A stretch of DNA of 64,000 bases from Halorarum salinum (GTDB taxonomy: Archaea > Halobacteriota > Halobacteria > Halobacteriales > Haloferacaceae). The notes below the pieces were generated by a model. The model worked only from the letters and a program-made list of their open reading frames with translations, ran no database searches and was not told the origin of the DNA. The stretch lies in the NCBI RefSeq assembly GCF_013402875.1, contig NZ_CP058579.1, positions 3,844,001 to 3,908,000 of the forward strand, read 5' to 3'. Below, one piece after another: positions 16,351 through 28,548 of this stretch. The position numbers and the translations under genes are program-made. The number at the start of each line of letters is the position of its first letter. The stretch's first letter is position 1.

Positions 16351-18021
16351 TTACATCGCGCCGCCCATGCCACCCATGCCGCCCATGCCGCCCATGCCGC
16401 CGCCGGGGGCACCGCCCTCGTCGCCGTCGCCCTCGGTGGAGAGGTCGCCGGCTGCGATGATGTCGTCGATCTTGAGGACCAGGTTCGCCGCCTCGGTGGC
16501 CGAGGAGAGCGCCTGCTCCTTCGAGTGGGCCGGCTCGACGACGCCCGCCTCGAACGTGTCAACGACGTCGCCCGAGAACACGTTCAGGCCGGCGTTCGGG
16601 TCGCCGCCCTCGTGGGCCGCGCGGAGGTCGACCAGCGTGTCGATGGAGTCGAGCCCGGCGTTCTCGGCGAGCACGCGCGGGACGAGTTCGAGCGCGTCGG
16701 CGAACGCCTCGACCGCGAGCTGCTCGCGGCCCTCGACGGAGTCGGCGTAGTCGCGGAGCCGAGAGGCGAGTTCGACCTCGATGGCGCCGCCGCCGGGGAG
16801 CACGCGGCCGTCCGAGACCGTGGTCGCGACGACGTCGAGCGCGTCCTGAACGCCGCGCTCGAGTTCGTCGACGACGTGGTCCGTGGAGCCGCGCAGGAGG
16901 AGCGTGACGCCGTGGGCCTCGTCGCCGCCCTCGACGTAGAACAGTTCGTCCTCGTCGTCACGGGCGACCGAGCCGTGGCCGAGGTCGTCGGCGGTCGCCG
17001 ACTCGACGTCGGAGACGATGGCGGCGTCGAGGATGTTCTGGAGGAAGCCCAGGTCGGACTTCTTCACGCGTCGGGCCGCGAGGATGCCCTCCTTCGCGAG
17101 GTAGTGCTGGGCCATGTCGTCGATGCCCTTCTGGCAGAAGACGACGTTCGCGCCGGTCGCCTTGATGGCCTCGACCTTCGCGCGGAGCTGCTCCTCCTCT
17201 TGGTCGAGGAACTGCTGGAGCTGGTCCGGGTTCTCGATGTTGACGGAGGTGTCGACGTCGGCCTCCTCGACCTCGATCGGGTCGTTCAGCAGGAGCACCT
17301 TCGCGTCCTCGACGCCCGTGGGCATGTCGTCGTGGACGGGGTCCTTGTCGACGACCGCGCCCTGTAGGAGTTCGGACTCGCCGGCCGAGCGGCCGGTCTG
17401 GGTCTCGATCTCGACGTTCTCCAGGTCGACGACGTGGCTGCCGTCGTCCGCCTCGACGGTGACCTGCTGGACCGCGCGGTAGATGAGGTCGGCGAGGACC
17501 TCCTTCTCCAGCTCCGCGCCCTTGCCGGTCATCGACGTCTCGGCGACCTTCTTGATGCGCTCCTCGTCGTCGTGGTCGACGTGCTCCGCGATGTCGTCGA
17601 CCTCGGCGCGGGCCTGCTCGCTCGCGAGGTGGAAGCCCTTGATGATCGCCGTCGGGTGGATCTCCTGCTCGATGAGGTCCTCGGCGTTCTTGAGGAGTTC
17701 GCCCGCGATGGCGACGGCGGTCGTCGTCCCGTCGCCGGCCTCGTCCTCCTGGGTCTCGGCGACCTCGATGATCATCTCGGCGGTCGGGTTGTCGATGTCC
17801 ATCGTCGTCAGGATGGTGACGCCGTCGTTCGTGATGGTGACGTCGCCCATCGAGTCGACGAGCATCTTGTCCATGCCCTTCGGGCCGAGCGTCGAGCGCA
17901 CGGCCTCCGCGACGGCGCGCGCCGCCGAGATGTTGTACTCCTGAGCGTCCTTGTCCTTCACCCGCTGGGAGTCCTCGCCCATGATGATCATGGGCTGACC
18001 CTGCATTCGTCGCTGACTCAT
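16351..18021 (-). CDS. thsA: Thermosome subunit (group II chaperonin)
   Basis: A subunit of the two-ring ATP-driven protein-folding chaperonin. Visible: [12 protein letters not shown] (44-54), the ATP-site motif GDGTT (96-100), [11 protein letters not shown] in the C-terminal equatorial domain, and the flexible tail of repeated Gly-Gly-Met typical of haloarchaeal subunits. 556 residues, normal. The ATG at 18021 is preceded by a strong GGAGGTGA and a near-consensus TATA box. Other thermosome subunits are expected elsewhere in the genome. Confidence 0.97.
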   Translation of the reverse strand: MSQRRMQGQPMIIMGEDSQRVKDKDAQEYNISAARAVAEAVRSTLGPKGMDKMLVDSMGDVTITNDGVTILTTMDIDNPTAEMIIEVAETQEDEAGDGTTTAVAIAGELLKNAEDLIEQEIHPTAIIKGFHLASEQARAEVDDIAEHVDHDDEERIKKVAETSMTGKGAELEKEVLADLIYRAVQQVTVEADDGSHVVDLENVEIETQTGRSAGESELLQGAVVDKDPVHDDMPTGVEDAKVLLLNDPIEVEEADVDTSVNIENPDQLQQFLDQEEEQLRAKVEAIKATGANVVFCQKGIDDMAQHYLAKEGILAARRVKKSDLGFLQNILDAAIVSDVESATADDLGHGSVARDDEDELFYVEGGDEAHGVTLLLRGSTDHVVDELERGVQDALDVVATTVSDGRVLPGGGAIEVELASRLRDYADSVEGREQLAVEAFADALELVPRVLAENAGLDSIDTLVDLRAAHEGGDPNAGLNVFSGDVVDTFEAGVVEPAHSKEQALSSATEAANLVLKIDDIIAAGDLSTEGDGDEGGAPGGGMGGMGGMGGMGGAM

Positions 18022-18332
18022 GGTCACCTCCGAATGAGGTTGTGATTCTATATAAAACTTTGGTTGCCGTCCGACGGCGTGGCGCTCGGGCCGATCGGAT
18101 CGAACGAGCGAAAGCGGAAGACTCGGACGGGGCGTTATGTGCTAATCTGTACCACACCGTTCGGGCCGACGGCCGGCGAACGACGAGCGAGCGCCTCCTT
18201 TAAGTGCGAGCGGACGACGGCGGGAGCGGCGGACCCGGCGGACGGACCGTACCCGGCGGACGGACCGCTCGCCGGACGGATCGTCCGCTGAACGGCCGGT
18301 CCACGTCGGACGTTCCGCCCGCCGGAGGGGCC
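18022..18332. other. Intergenic region upstream of the thermosome gene
   Basis: Holds the thermosome promoter at its left end. The middle (18070-18200) shows nothing recognisable. The right end (18233-18290) has two exact-length 18-base tandem units (ACCCGGCGGACGGACCGT and a near copy) plus a decayed third, continuing the repetitive character of the neighbouring gene end. Confidence 0.5.
18024..18057 (-). promoter_or_regulatory. Thermosome promoter and Shine-Dalgarno site
   Basis: Read on the minus strand: TTTTATATA (18049-18057) is the best TATA box in the window, preceded by a purine-rich BRE-like stretch, with GGAGGTGA (18024-18031) just before the ATG at 18021. The predicted start site near 18027 would leave only a few leader bases, so the Shine-Dalgarno sequence would be used only if transcription starts slightly upstream. 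Confidence 0.7.
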
Positions 18333-18815
18333 CTACTCGTCGGACGCGCCCCGCCCCGGTCCGCCGGACACGTTCCGCCCCGGGGCGCCGGACGCGTCCC
18401 GCTCCGATCCGCCGGACGCGTCCCGTCCGTCGACTGCCCCCTTCCAGTGGATGCGGACCGTTCCGACCGCGAACGCGTCGGTCGTGTCGGTGTCACGCTG
18501 GATGGCGACGGTGTTCGTCCCCTCGACGAGCGAGGTCCCGGTGAGCGAGTCCGCCCAGTACTGCCACCCGTCGTTCGGCGGGATGTCGAACCCCGAGAGG
18601 GAGTCCCCGTTGACGAGGATCTCGTGTCCGTACTCGGCGACGTCGAACGCCTGAACCCCGACGAACGGGTCCAGCGGCTCGTCGGTCGCCACCTCGAACT
18701 CGAACTCGTCGGTCCGGTCGCCGGCGTCCCGTGCCCAGTCGAGGTCGAGTCCCCGACCCGACGGCGCGAGCTGGGCGCCGACGTAGACGGTGGCGTAGTT
18801 CGCGTGCGTCCGCAT
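18333..18815 (-). CDS. Conserved haloarchaeal protein with repetitive tail
   Basis: A 160-residue protein starting MRTHANYATVYVGAQL. The first ~130 residues have the look of a beta-sandwich: alternating strands, a SGFDIPPNDGWQYW segment, and a final strand FAVGTVRIHWK. I know similar haloarchaeal proteins of unknown function (DUF7383-like, from memory). The last ~28 residues are an 8-residue repeat of pattern [DN]-x-S-G-x-P-G-R, encoded by a 24-base tandem repeat that ends just before the stop. ATG at 18815. Confidence 0.7.
   Translation of the reverse strand: MRTHANYATVYVGAQLAPSGRGLDLDWARDAGDRTDEFEFEVATDEPLDPFVGVQAFDVAEYGHEILVNGDSLSGFDIPPNDGWQYWADSLTGTSLVEGTNTVAIQRDTDTTDAFAVGTVRIHWKGAVDGRDASGGSERDASGAPGRNVSGGPGRGASDE
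18338..18426. repeat. 24-base tandem repeat in a gene 3' end
   Basis: Three full 24-base units (18338-18361, 18362-18385, 18386-18409) and a partial fourth, each built on CGCCGGACGCGTCCCG. They encode the 8-residue repeats at the C-terminus of the gene on the minus strand. Unit number is likely to vary between strains. Confidence 0.75.
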
Positions 18816-18864
18816 CGGTGTACCCTTCGGGGCGACGGATGAAAAGAACAGCCGTTCGTTCGGC

Positions 18865-19038
18865 TCAGTCGTCGAGCGCTTCCGCGGCCGACAGCAGCTC
18901 CGACTCCAGCTCCGCGGGCGGATACTCGGGCTCGTCCTCGGCGTCGATCGTCTCGAGCTCGCGCCGGTTGAGCTGCCGTTCCAGTTGCTCGCGCTTCTTG
19001 CGGCCCTGACGCTCGCGCCCACGTTTCGTGTCTGGCAT
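18865..19038 (-). CDS. Small basic/coiled-coil haloarchaeal protein
   Basis: A 57-residue protein: MPDTKRGRERQGRKKREQLE is strongly basic and is followed by a helical, acidic second half. The charge split suggests binding to nucleic acid or another protein, but no family function is known to me. ATG at 19038. It sits between uvrA (divergent) and the repetitive-tail gene, 49 bases upstream of the latter, and may be cotranscribed with it. Confidence 0.65.
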   Translation of the reverse strand: MPDTKRGRERQGRKKREQLERQLNRRELETIDAEDEPEYPPAELESELLSAAEALDD

Positions 19039-19246
19039 TGACAACCGTGCCAACGCAACCCACAGTTAAGAACCTTTCCGCTCGGCCGGGTCGTCCCCGA
19101 ACGCACCTGTCCGGTCGGCACCCGCCGTGGCCGGACCGACTCCCCACCGTGGTCGCCCGCGCGGCCCGCCCGACCGCGATTCCCGGGTCGCCCCGGGCGC
19201 CGTCGCGTCGACGGACTCGGACCCCCTCCGGCAGCCATGACGCGCC

Positions 19247-19278
19247 GGTTAAGTGTCTCGACCCCCTGCATCGTCGTA
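19247..19278 (+). promoter_or_regulatory. Promoter of the uvrA transcript
   Basis: GGTTAAGTG (19247-19255) has its centre 28 bases before an ATG at 19279, the spacing of a leaderless start. The ATG does not open uvrA but an 18-codon frame that overlaps it. Nothing else promoter-like is closer to the uvrA GTG. Confidence 0.45.
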
Positions 19279-19334
19279 ATGACCGAACGGGTGTCGAGCA
19301 CCCGCGACGCGGTGCTCCGACGGGGTGGTCGGTA

Positions 19335-19335
<1 letters not shown>
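19279..19335 (+). CDS. Putative 18-codon upstream frame coupled to uvrA
   Basis: The ATG at 19279 opens an 18-residue frame (MTERVSSTRDAVLRRGGR). Its stop TAG (19333-19335) shares a base with the GTG start of uvrA (TAGTG). Position relative to the promoter fits a leaderless start. Ribosomes finishing this peptide would be placed on the uvrA start, so it may act as a coupling leader. It could also be chance; no homology is claimed. Confidence 0.35.
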
Positions 19336-22304
<2,969 letters not shown>

Positions 22305-22342
22305 GCGAAACCGGTTTCCCCCGGGTTTCGAGTCCCACGTCC

Positions 22343-22735
22343 ATGCCCGCACGACGGCTCGGCGACCTCGCGTACGCCCTCGCCGGCTGGTTCCTCCTCG
22401 CGCTCGCGCCCGCCGCGGGGGTGATCGAACTGCTCTCGCTCGGCGCCGTCGGCACCGGGCCGGCGTTCGTGCTCGCCGCGCTCGTCGCGGCCCCGCTCGC
22501 GGCGTTCCACTGGCTGGGTCGCCGGTCGGTGGGCCCGCTCGGCGCGATGTTCTTCTGGGCGGTGGCGCTGTCGGTCACCGCCGGCCTGCCGCTCGCGTTC
22601 CTCCTCGACAGGTTCGCTGTCGGGGGCGGGCTCGGCGCCCCGGCGGTGCGGCTCGCGTTTCTCGCGGTCGTGTACGCCGGCGCGTACGTCGTCGGCGTCC
22701 GGCGACGGTCCGACGGGTTCGCGGTCCGGCCGTGA
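22343..22735 (+). CDS. Membrane protein of unknown function
   Basis: A 130-residue hydrophobic protein with about four membrane spans (approx. 10-30, 38-55, 62-85, 100-120), short loops with Arg residues and a basic C-terminus. It starts at ATG 22343, 38 bases after the uvrA stop, and may ride on the uvrA transcript. I do not recognise the family. Composition is that of a native haloarchaeal gene. Confidence 0.65.
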   Translation: MPARRLGDLAYALAGWFLLALAPAAGVIELLSLGAVGTGPAFVLAALVAAPLAAFHWLGRRSVGPLGAMFFWAVALSVTAGLPLAFLLDRFAVGGGLGAPAVRLAFLAVVYAGAYVVGVRRRSDGFAVRP

Positions 22736-22799
22736 GCGGCCGACCACCTCCCCCCGAGTCGACGCGAGGCTTTTGTGACTGTCACGCACAGTTCCACGC

Positions 22800-23810
22800 A
22801 TGGTCACCGCCTACGCCGCCATGCGCGACCGCTTCCTCGCGGCCGACCCCGACGCGGGGACGACCGTCTCGACGGCCCTCGACGGCCGGTCGCTGGAGTG
22901 CGTCGCCGTCCACCCCGACCGGTCCGAACGCGTCTTCGTCGGCACCTTCGAGTCCGGCCTCCGCCGGTCGACCGACGGGGGACGGTCCTTCGAGCGCGTC
23001 GACGACTTCCCCCACGACGCCGTGATGTCGGCCGCCGTCTCCCCGCACGACCCGGAGGTCGTGTGGGCCGGCACGGAGCCCTCGCGGGTGTACCGCTCCG
23101 CGGACGGCGGCGATTCGTGGACCCACCTCGACGGCCTCGTCGACCTCCCGTCGAGCGACGACTGGTCGTTCCCGCCCCGACCCCACACCCACCACGTCCG
23201 CTGGCTCGAACCCGACCCCGCGGACCCCGACCGCTGGTACGTCGCCATCGAGGCGGGGGCGCTCGTCCGGACCCGCGACGGCGGCGCGACGTGGGAGGAC
23301 CGCGTGCCGGGCTCCCGGATCGACAACCACTCGCTCGTCACCCACGCCGACGCCCCGGGGCGGGCCTGGGTCGCCGCCGGCGACGGCTACGCCGAGACCG
23401 ACGACGGGGGCGACGGCTGGCGACACCCCCAGAGGGGGCTCGACAGGACCTACTGCTGGAGCGTCGCCGTCGACGAGCCGGCCGAGGACGGCGCGAATCG
23501 CGTTCTGGTCTCGGCCGCGCGCGGCGCGTACGAGGCCCACAGGGCCGAGCGCGCCGAGACGTACGTGTACCGCCGCGAGGGTGACGGCGACTGGGAACGG
23601 CTCGACGACCGAGGACTCCCGCTCGGGAAGGGCGTCACGCGGCCGGTGCTCGCACGGTCCCCCTCGGACCGACCGGGCAGGTTCTACGCCCTGTCGAACC
23701 GCGGGCTGTTCCGGACGGCCGACGCGGGCGACTCGTGGGACGCCGTCGGCGTCGACTGGCCCGACCGCTTCGCCGACCAGACGGCCCGCGGGCTGGCGGT
23801 AGTTCCCTAG
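22800..23810 (+). CDS. BNR/Asp-box beta-propeller protein
   Basis: A 336-residue protein built of repeated blades of sialidase or VPS10 type. Asp-box motifs of form S-x-D-x-G-x-x-F/W recur: STDGGRSFE (~58), SADGGDSWT (~100), TRDGGATWE (~157), ETDDGGDGW (~200) and TADAGDSWD (~312). There is no signal peptide, so it is probably cytosolic. Such propellers are often annotated as glycosyl hydrolase-like but no catalytic residues can be named. CTTTTGTG 28 bases before the ATG is a plausible promoter. Confidence 0.8.
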   Translation: MVTAYAAMRDRFLAADPDAGTTVSTALDGRSLECVAVHPDRSERVFVGTFESGLRRSTDGGRSFERVDDFPHDAVMSAAVSPHDPEVVWAGTEPSRVYRSADGGDSWTHLDGLVDLPSSDDWSFPPRPHTHHVRWLEPDPADPDRWYVAIEAGALVRTRDGGATWEDRVPGSRIDNHSLVTHADAPGRAWVAAGDGYAETDDGGDGWRHPQRGLDRTYCWSVAVDEPAEDGANRVLVSAARGAYEAHRAERAETYVYRREGDGDWERLDDRGLPLGKGVTRPVLARSPSDRPGRFYALSNRGLFRTADAGDSWDAVGVDWPDRFADQTARGLAVVP

Positions 23811-24060
23811 ACTACGGCCGACTCGCTCCCGGTTCACCCCGGCGGACGCTCCCACGGTTTCAAGGCACGGAACGGGACCATCGTCGTCGATGACGTAGCC
23901 GGCGACCGGACGGCGTGGAGCGGGTGCGCGACGCGTCGCCGTCCGGAGGGGAGCGTCGCCCGCACGCCACGACCCGGGGTCCGAACCGACGGTGGCACGT
24001 CGGACCGGGACCCGTCCCGCGAACCACGAGACATATCTCCCTCCGCGCACAGCCGGAAGT

Positions 24061-25140
24061 ATGTACGATTTCGTCGTGGTCGGCGTCGGCCCGGCGGGGG
24101 CGCGGTTCGCCCGGCGCGCGGCCGAGTCGCGATACGACGTGCTCGCGCTGGAGAAGGGCGAGGTCGGGACGCCCCTCGCCTGCTCGGGCCACGTCTCCAC
24201 GGACGTCTGGAACTACGTTCCCGAGGGGGCGCGGGAGGACCTGTTCCAGAACCGCGTCTACGGCGCGGAGTTCCACGTCGGCGGCCCCGACGGGGACGGC
24301 TACCGGTTCTACAAGCGCGAGGAGGTGTCGAACGTCATCGACCGCGTCGAACTCGACCGGACGCTCGCGGACGCCGCCCGGGAGGCCGGCGCGGACGTGC
24401 GGGAGGGCCACACCGTCACGAGCGTGGAGGAGCGGGCCGGCCACGTCGCCGTCACCGCCAGCGTCGGCGGCGCCGAGCGCACCTTCGAGGCCCGGATGGT
24501 CGTCGGCGCCGACGGCCCGGTCTCCCGGGTCCGCCGGGGGCTCGGCCTCCCGGAGCCGGACGAGACGCTCCACGGGGTGCTCGCGTTCGACGAGGAGCCG
24601 GACGGCGGCGACTACGTCTCGGTCCACCTCACCGCGCCGCGCTTCTTCGCCTGGCGCATCCCCCGCGGCGACGCCGGCGTCGAGTACGGCCTCGCCGCGC
24701 CGCCGGGCCACGAGGTGAACGAGCTGTTCGACGAGCTCACGGACGCCTACGACGTGGAGACGGACCACTTCTGTTCGGGCGCCATCCCCATCGGCCCGCC
24801 CGAGCGGACGACCGCCACACGGGGGTTCCTGATCGGCGACGCCGCCGCCCAGACGAAGCCGTTCACCGGCGGCGGCATCCTCTACGGGATGCGCGCGGCC
24901 GACGTCGCCGCCGACGTGGTCGACCCCGAGGACCCCACGACGCTCCCGCGCTACGAGGAGGCGTGGCGCGACGAGCTGGAACGTGAGATCCGGTTCGGCC
25001 ACTGGATCCGACGGGCCTACTCGCTGCCGGAGCCGGTCCAACGTGCGGGGCTGTGGGCGCTCTCGGGAGAGATCGGCGTCCACATGGACGAGCCGAGTTC
25101 GTTCTTCTCGCGCGAGCACCTTCGAAAGTTGTTCTCCTGA
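24061..25140 (+). CDS. Geranylgeranyl reductase family FAD protein
   Basis: An FAD-dependent reductase that hydrogenates isoprenoid chains, most likely digeranylgeranylglycerophospholipid or a related lipid. Features: N-terminal dinucleotide motif VGVGPAGARFA (7-17), the PLACSGHVS segment (about 38-46) typical of the family's substrate region, VGADGPVSRVRR (~150), and GFLIGDAAAQTKPFTGGGI (~257), the second FAD motif. 359 residues from ATG 24061. Haloarchaea have several paralogues, so the exact lipid substrate is not certain. Confidence 0.88.
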   Translation: MYDFVVVGVGPAGARFARRAAESRYDVLALEKGEVGTPLACSGHVSTDVWNYVPEGAREDLFQNRVYGAEFHVGGPDGDGYRFYKREEVSNVIDRVELDRTLADAAREAGADVREGHTVTSVEERAGHVAVTASVGGAERTFEARMVVGADGPVSRVRRGLGLPEPDETLHGVLAFDEEPDGGDYVSVHLTAPRFFAWRIPRGDAGVEYGLAAPPGHEVNELFDELTDAYDVETDHFCSGAIPIGPPERTTATRGFLIGDAAAQTKPFTGGGILYGMRAADVAADVVDPEDPTTLPRYEEAWRDELEREIRFGHWIRRAYSLPEPVQRAGLWALSGEIGVHMDEPSSFFSREHLRKLFS

Positions 25141-25205
25141 GGGGGCATGGAATCGTTCGTCCCTTCGGTGTCGACGGTGTGACGGCCACAGTCGGCGAGA
25201 AGTCC

Positions 25206-25400
25206 CCGGAAGCCCCCGCTCGCTGACCGAGCCCCGACGACGCAAGCACTGGAGCCGAGGGAGCGAAGTCGTTCGAAACGGCGAAGCCGTTTCGTGATGA
25301 CGAGAGGCGCGAAGCGCCTCTCGAACCACGACCGAGGTGAAGCGCGCAGCGAGCGGCCCCTTCCACTCCCACCCGGAAGTCAGTCGGGGTCGTCCCTCGC
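25206..25400 (-). repeat. Structured intergenic element, copy E
   Basis: Minus-orientation copy between convergent genes. Read on the minus strand it starts with GCGAGGGACGA (25390-25400), lacks most of the 5' module, and has a diverged left box (AGTGGAAGGGGCC), stem CAGCGAGC/GCTCGCTG (25347-25354 with 25218-25225) and right box GGGGGCTTCC. The spacer carries two perfect hairpins: CGAAACGGC-GAA-GCCGTTTCG (25274-25294) and CGAGAGGCGC-GAA-GCGCCTCTCG (25301-25323). Confidence 0.75.
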
Positions 25401-25426
25401 CGGAGAATCGGCTTCGTCGCCGGCGG

Positions 25427-26530
25427 TCACTCGGGGTACGTCGGGAGCCGGGCCGAGTCTGCGCTTCCCTCGACGAAGGGGAGGTCGACGCGTTCTGCGG
25501 CCACCTCGTCGCCGCCGACGCGGACGGTCAGGTTGCTTCCGTCGGAATCGAAGTCGACGAACGCGAGCGCGACGGGGGCGTCGAGCGTCGGCGACTCGAC
25601 GGCGCGGGTCACCTCGCCGACCGCGGCGTCGCCGTCGAACACCGCGGCGCCGGAGTCGGGGAGCTCCTCGGGCCGAAGCCCGACCAGCCGACGGCTCGGC
25701 CGGCCGCGGTTCTCCACCTTCGAGACGACCTCCTGGCCGACGAAACAGCCCTTCTCGTAGTCCACGGCGTTCCGGAGGCCGACGACGTTCGGGAGTCTGC
25801 CCTCGAGCTCGGACTCGAACTGCGGCGTTCCGGCTTCGAGGGTGAGCGCGTCCCAGGTCCGGTAGCCGAACGGCGCGGCGTTCAACCCCCGCGTCAGGAG
25901 GGTGTCGAACACGTCCTCGGCGTCGGCGGCCGCACAGATCACCTCGTACCCCTCCTCGCCGAGCGGCGCGTCCGCCGCGACGACGGTGACGCCGATGTCC
26001 TCCTCGGGACCGCCGTCGATTCGCCCGCGAACGAACGAGAGCGCGGGTTCCGGCGCGCCGGCACCGTTCAGCACGGAGGCGACCTTCTCAGTGGCGTTGT
26101 GGCCGTGGACGCCGAACACGCCGAACTCGTCGCTCGCGTCCCGGAGTTCGACGTCGTCGATGAACACCTTCCCCGACCAGTCCTCGACGAGTGGCCCCGC
26201 CCGGTCCGGCGGCGTGAAAAGCAGGAGCCGCTCGCCGGCGTTGTAGACGTACATGTCCGTCTCGACGGCGCCCTGCGGGTCGAGCAGCAGCGCGTACGTC
26301 CCCTCGCCGTCGGTCGTCGGCACGCGGTTCGAGACCGCGTTGTCGACGAAGTCGACGCGGTCGTCGCCCTCGACGACCACGACGCCGTACCCCATCTCGA
26401 TCGCCCCGACGCCGTTTCGTACGGCCCGCGCCGCACTGTCCGGGCGCCCGTAGTGGGCGACGACCTCCCGGCCGCCGCGCTCCTCGAACGTCGCGCCGTG
26501 GTCCTCGTGGACGTCAGCGACCAGACTCAT
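25427..26530 (-). CDS. ygfZ: YgfZ/GcvT-type folate-binding protein
   Basis: A 367-residue protein of the aminomethyltransferase (GcvT) fold. The motif KGCFVGQEVVSK (about 264-275) is the signature K-G-C-x-x-G-Q-E of YgfZ/CAF17 proteins, which use folate in assembly or repair of 4Fe-4S enzymes; true GcvT lacks this Cys. Two domains are seen: a GcvT N-domain (1-~250) and a small C-terminal barrel beginning RLVGLRPEE. It is convergent with the geranylgeranyl reductase gene, with repeat copy E between the stops. Confidence 0.87.
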   Translation of the reverse strand: MSLVADVHEDHGATFEERGGREVVAHYGRPDSAARAVRNGVGAIEMGYGVVVVEGDDRVDFVDNAVSNRVPTTDGEGTYALLLDPQGAVETDMYVYNAGERLLLFTPPDRAGPLVEDWSGKVFIDDVELRDASDEFGVFGVHGHNATEKVASVLNGAGAPEPALSFVRGRIDGGPEEDIGVTVVAADAPLGEEGYEVICAAADAEDVFDTLLTRGLNAAPFGYRTWDALTLEAGTPQFESELEGRLPNVVGLRNAVDYEKGCFVGQEVVSKVENRGRPSRRLVGLRPEELPDSGAAVFDGDAAVGEVTRAVESPTLDAPVALAFVDFDSDGSNLTVRVGGDEVAAERVDLPFVEGSADSARLPTYPE

Positions 26531-26620
26531 GGCCCCGCGTACGGCCCCGGCATCAAAAGGCCCCCCGGTCGACCGGCGACCGGCGACCGGCGACGTCGCG
26601 GTGACGGTCGACCGACGAGA

Positions 26621-26920
26621 TCACAGCCCGAACCGGTCCCTGATCGTGTCGAGGAGCCCCGCGTCGTCGTCCGGAACCTCGCCCGGGTCGGGGACCACCC
26701 TGTCCTCGGGGAAGATCCTGACGCGTTCGCCGTCGTCGTTCACCTCGATGAGCCCGTCGTCCTTCAGGGTCGCGAGCGCGCCCTCCAGTTCGTCGATGCC
26801 GGCGTCCACGCCCGAGCGGAGTTCGAGGACGGTCATTCCCTCGTCGGCCCTTGCGACGAGCGCGTCGAGGACGGCGACCTCCACGTCCGCACGGTCGCGG
26901 AACTCCGACCGCGCCTTCAT
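26621..26920 (-). CDS. Small winged-helix-like protein (DUF6432 type)
   Basis: A 99-residue acidic protein. Residues 10-70 read as a winged helix: VAVLDALVARADEGMTVLEL, then a recognition-like helix (DELEGALATLKDDGLI) and a wing (DGERVRIFPE). This could bind DNA, but no partner is known. The assignment to DUF6432 is from memory. ATG at 26920; divergent from the zinc-finger protein gene starting at 27027, so both promoters lie within the 106 bases between. Confidence 0.7.
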   Translation of the reverse strand: MKARSEFRDRADVEVAVLDALVARADEGMTVLELRSGVDAGIDELEGALATLKDDGLIEVNDDGERVRIFPEDRVVPDPGEVPDDDAGLLDTIRDRFGL

Positions 26921-27026
26921 ACGCGGGGTATCGGCGGGCGCCGGTTTACGTGTACCGGCGTCACCGTCTGTCGGGCGTCAGACGGTGAGGGAACCCTTTT
27001 GTCCACGAAGCCGGTGTTGGTCGGTA

Positions 27027-28313
27027 ATGGGACTCAGGTGCCTGCTCGGTCACGACTTCACGGAGCCGACGGCCGAGCGAGAGCGCGAGGAACGGGGGGA
27101 CGAGGTCGTCGTCACCATCAGGGAGGTGAAGGAGTGCCGACGCTGCGGGGAGACGCAGGTGATCACCGAGAACACGGAGGTCACGTCCGTCGACCGGCCG
27201 GCCGACCGGGGCCGGAGCGGAGCGGAGCCGAACACGGGGTTGTTCTCGGGGGAACCCGACGCGGGCGGCGCCGGCACGAGCGACTTCGACGCGGGCGGCC
27301 GGTCCGGCGTGCGCGTCGACGAGGCCGAGGCCACCGACATCGACGAGGGGTTCGACCACCCGCACGGGGATCCGGAGGACGTGGACCCGTCGATCGAGAA
27401 CGACGCCGAGATCATCAGGGAGGGTCCCTCCGACGCCCCGGAGGAACCGTCCGGCGCCCCGTCCGGGGAACCCGACGTCGGGTCCCGAGCGCGTGACGCC
27501 CACGACGAGGAGGGGGCCGAACGGGCCGCCGAGTCGACGGTCGCGGACGCCGAACCCGCCGGGAACCCCGAGCGCGGCCACGGGGAGTGGCCCGACGCCG
27601 ACCGCAAGGACGCGGCGGGTGCGGACGAGGAGGCGACCGGCTCTCGCGGCGGGTGGCCCGACCCGGACGGAGCCGACCGCACCGCTCGCGACGGGGCCGT
27701 CGACAGCGAGGGGTCCGCGGCCAGCGAGGCCCGCACCGGGGTCGTCTCCGGCGACGAACGGGACGGGGCCGGCGGAACGGCCGCGACCGGGGACGAGGAC
27801 GTCGAGTTCATCGACGCCGACGGACGGGACGACGCGGACGGACCGGGCGCCTGGCCCGACCAGACGGGCGAGGACGAGGGATTCGACGCCGAGGTGGGAA
27901 CCGGCGGGTCGGACGGGGACGTCACCGTCGACGGGAACCTCACCCCCCGGGTGAACCCCGACGCCGACCCGGGGGAGGACGTCGAGTTCATCGAGGCGGA
28001 GTCCTCGAACGCCTCGACCAGGGAGTCCCGGCCGTCGCCCGGCGTCTCGCCGACCGGGGGTTCGGACGACCCGTCGAGTTCGGCCACCTCGCCGACCGGG
28101 CCGGCCAGGAACGGAACGTCCAGCGGCGGCGCGGCGGACCGCTCCTCACGGAGCCACGAGGTCGAGTTGACCACGACCGTGGGGGACCGCGAGACGGAGT
28201 ACGTCTGCCCGAAGTGTGGCGCGCGCGAGCGCGTCGGCGCCTCCTCCATGCGGGCGGGCGACATCTGCCCCGAGTGCAAGCGGGGCTACATCGAGGAGCG
28301 GGAACTGGAGTAG
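27027..28313 (+). CDS. Haloarchaeal protein with terminal zinc fingers and acidic disordered middle
   Basis: A 428-residue protein in three parts. The N-terminus (1-55) is a treble-clef-like module with Cys4, His9 and CRRCG. Residues ~60-370 are a long Asp/Glu/Gly/Ser low-complexity linker that must be disordered, including three acidic VEFI-D/E-A motifs. The C-terminus has a zinc ribbon CPKCG-x(16)-CPEC. Similar proteins are annotated as DUF7093 in haloarchaea, from memory. Function unknown; ribosome or RNA association is possible but unsupported. Confidence 0.7.
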   Translation: MGLRCLLGHDFTEPTAEREREERGDEVVVTIREVKECRRCGETQVITENTEVTSVDRPADRGRSGAEPNTGLFSGEPDAGGAGTSDFDAGGRSGVRVDEAEATDIDEGFDHPHGDPEDVDPSIENDAEIIREGPSDAPEEPSGAPSGEPDVGSRARDAHDEEGAERAAESTVADAEPAGNPERGHGEWPDADRKDAAGADEEATGSRGGWPDPDGADRTARDGAVDSEGSAASEARTGVVSGDERDGAGGTAATGDEDVEFIDADGRDDADGPGAWPDQTGEDEGFDAEVGTGGSDGDVTVDGNLTPRVNPDADPGEDVEFIEAESSNASTRESRPSPGVSPTGGSDDPSSSATSPTGPARNGTSSGGAADRSSRSHEVELTTTVGDRETEYVCPKCGARERVGASSMRAGDICPECKRGYIEERELE

Positions 28314-28548
28314 CTCCCCGGTCACCCCCAGCGAAGTTCCAAATCCAGTTCTCCAACGTCCCGTCCTCCGGTCGGTTCCGTTCTCAGTCCGGTCCTTCCG
28401 CTCTGCCCGCCCCGTCGCTCCGTGCATCCCCGTTCCGGTCCAGTTCGTTCACGTCGGACTCGCCACCCCGGAGCGTGCGACGGGTGCACACGGGACGCCC
28501 GTCACGTCTGACGAAACTCGTTTAGGGACCCCTGCCGAACGGGTGGCC

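Noticed and set aside
16351-16420. Repeated CCCATGCCGC-like units considered as an intergenic tandem repeat
   Set aside because: They encode the Gly-Gly-Met tail of the thermosome subunit and are explained by that gene.
25274-25323. Two back-to-back hairpins considered as a stand-alone terminator
   Set aside because: No T-run follows on either strand, and they fall inside the structured element whose other copies have hairpins at the same place.
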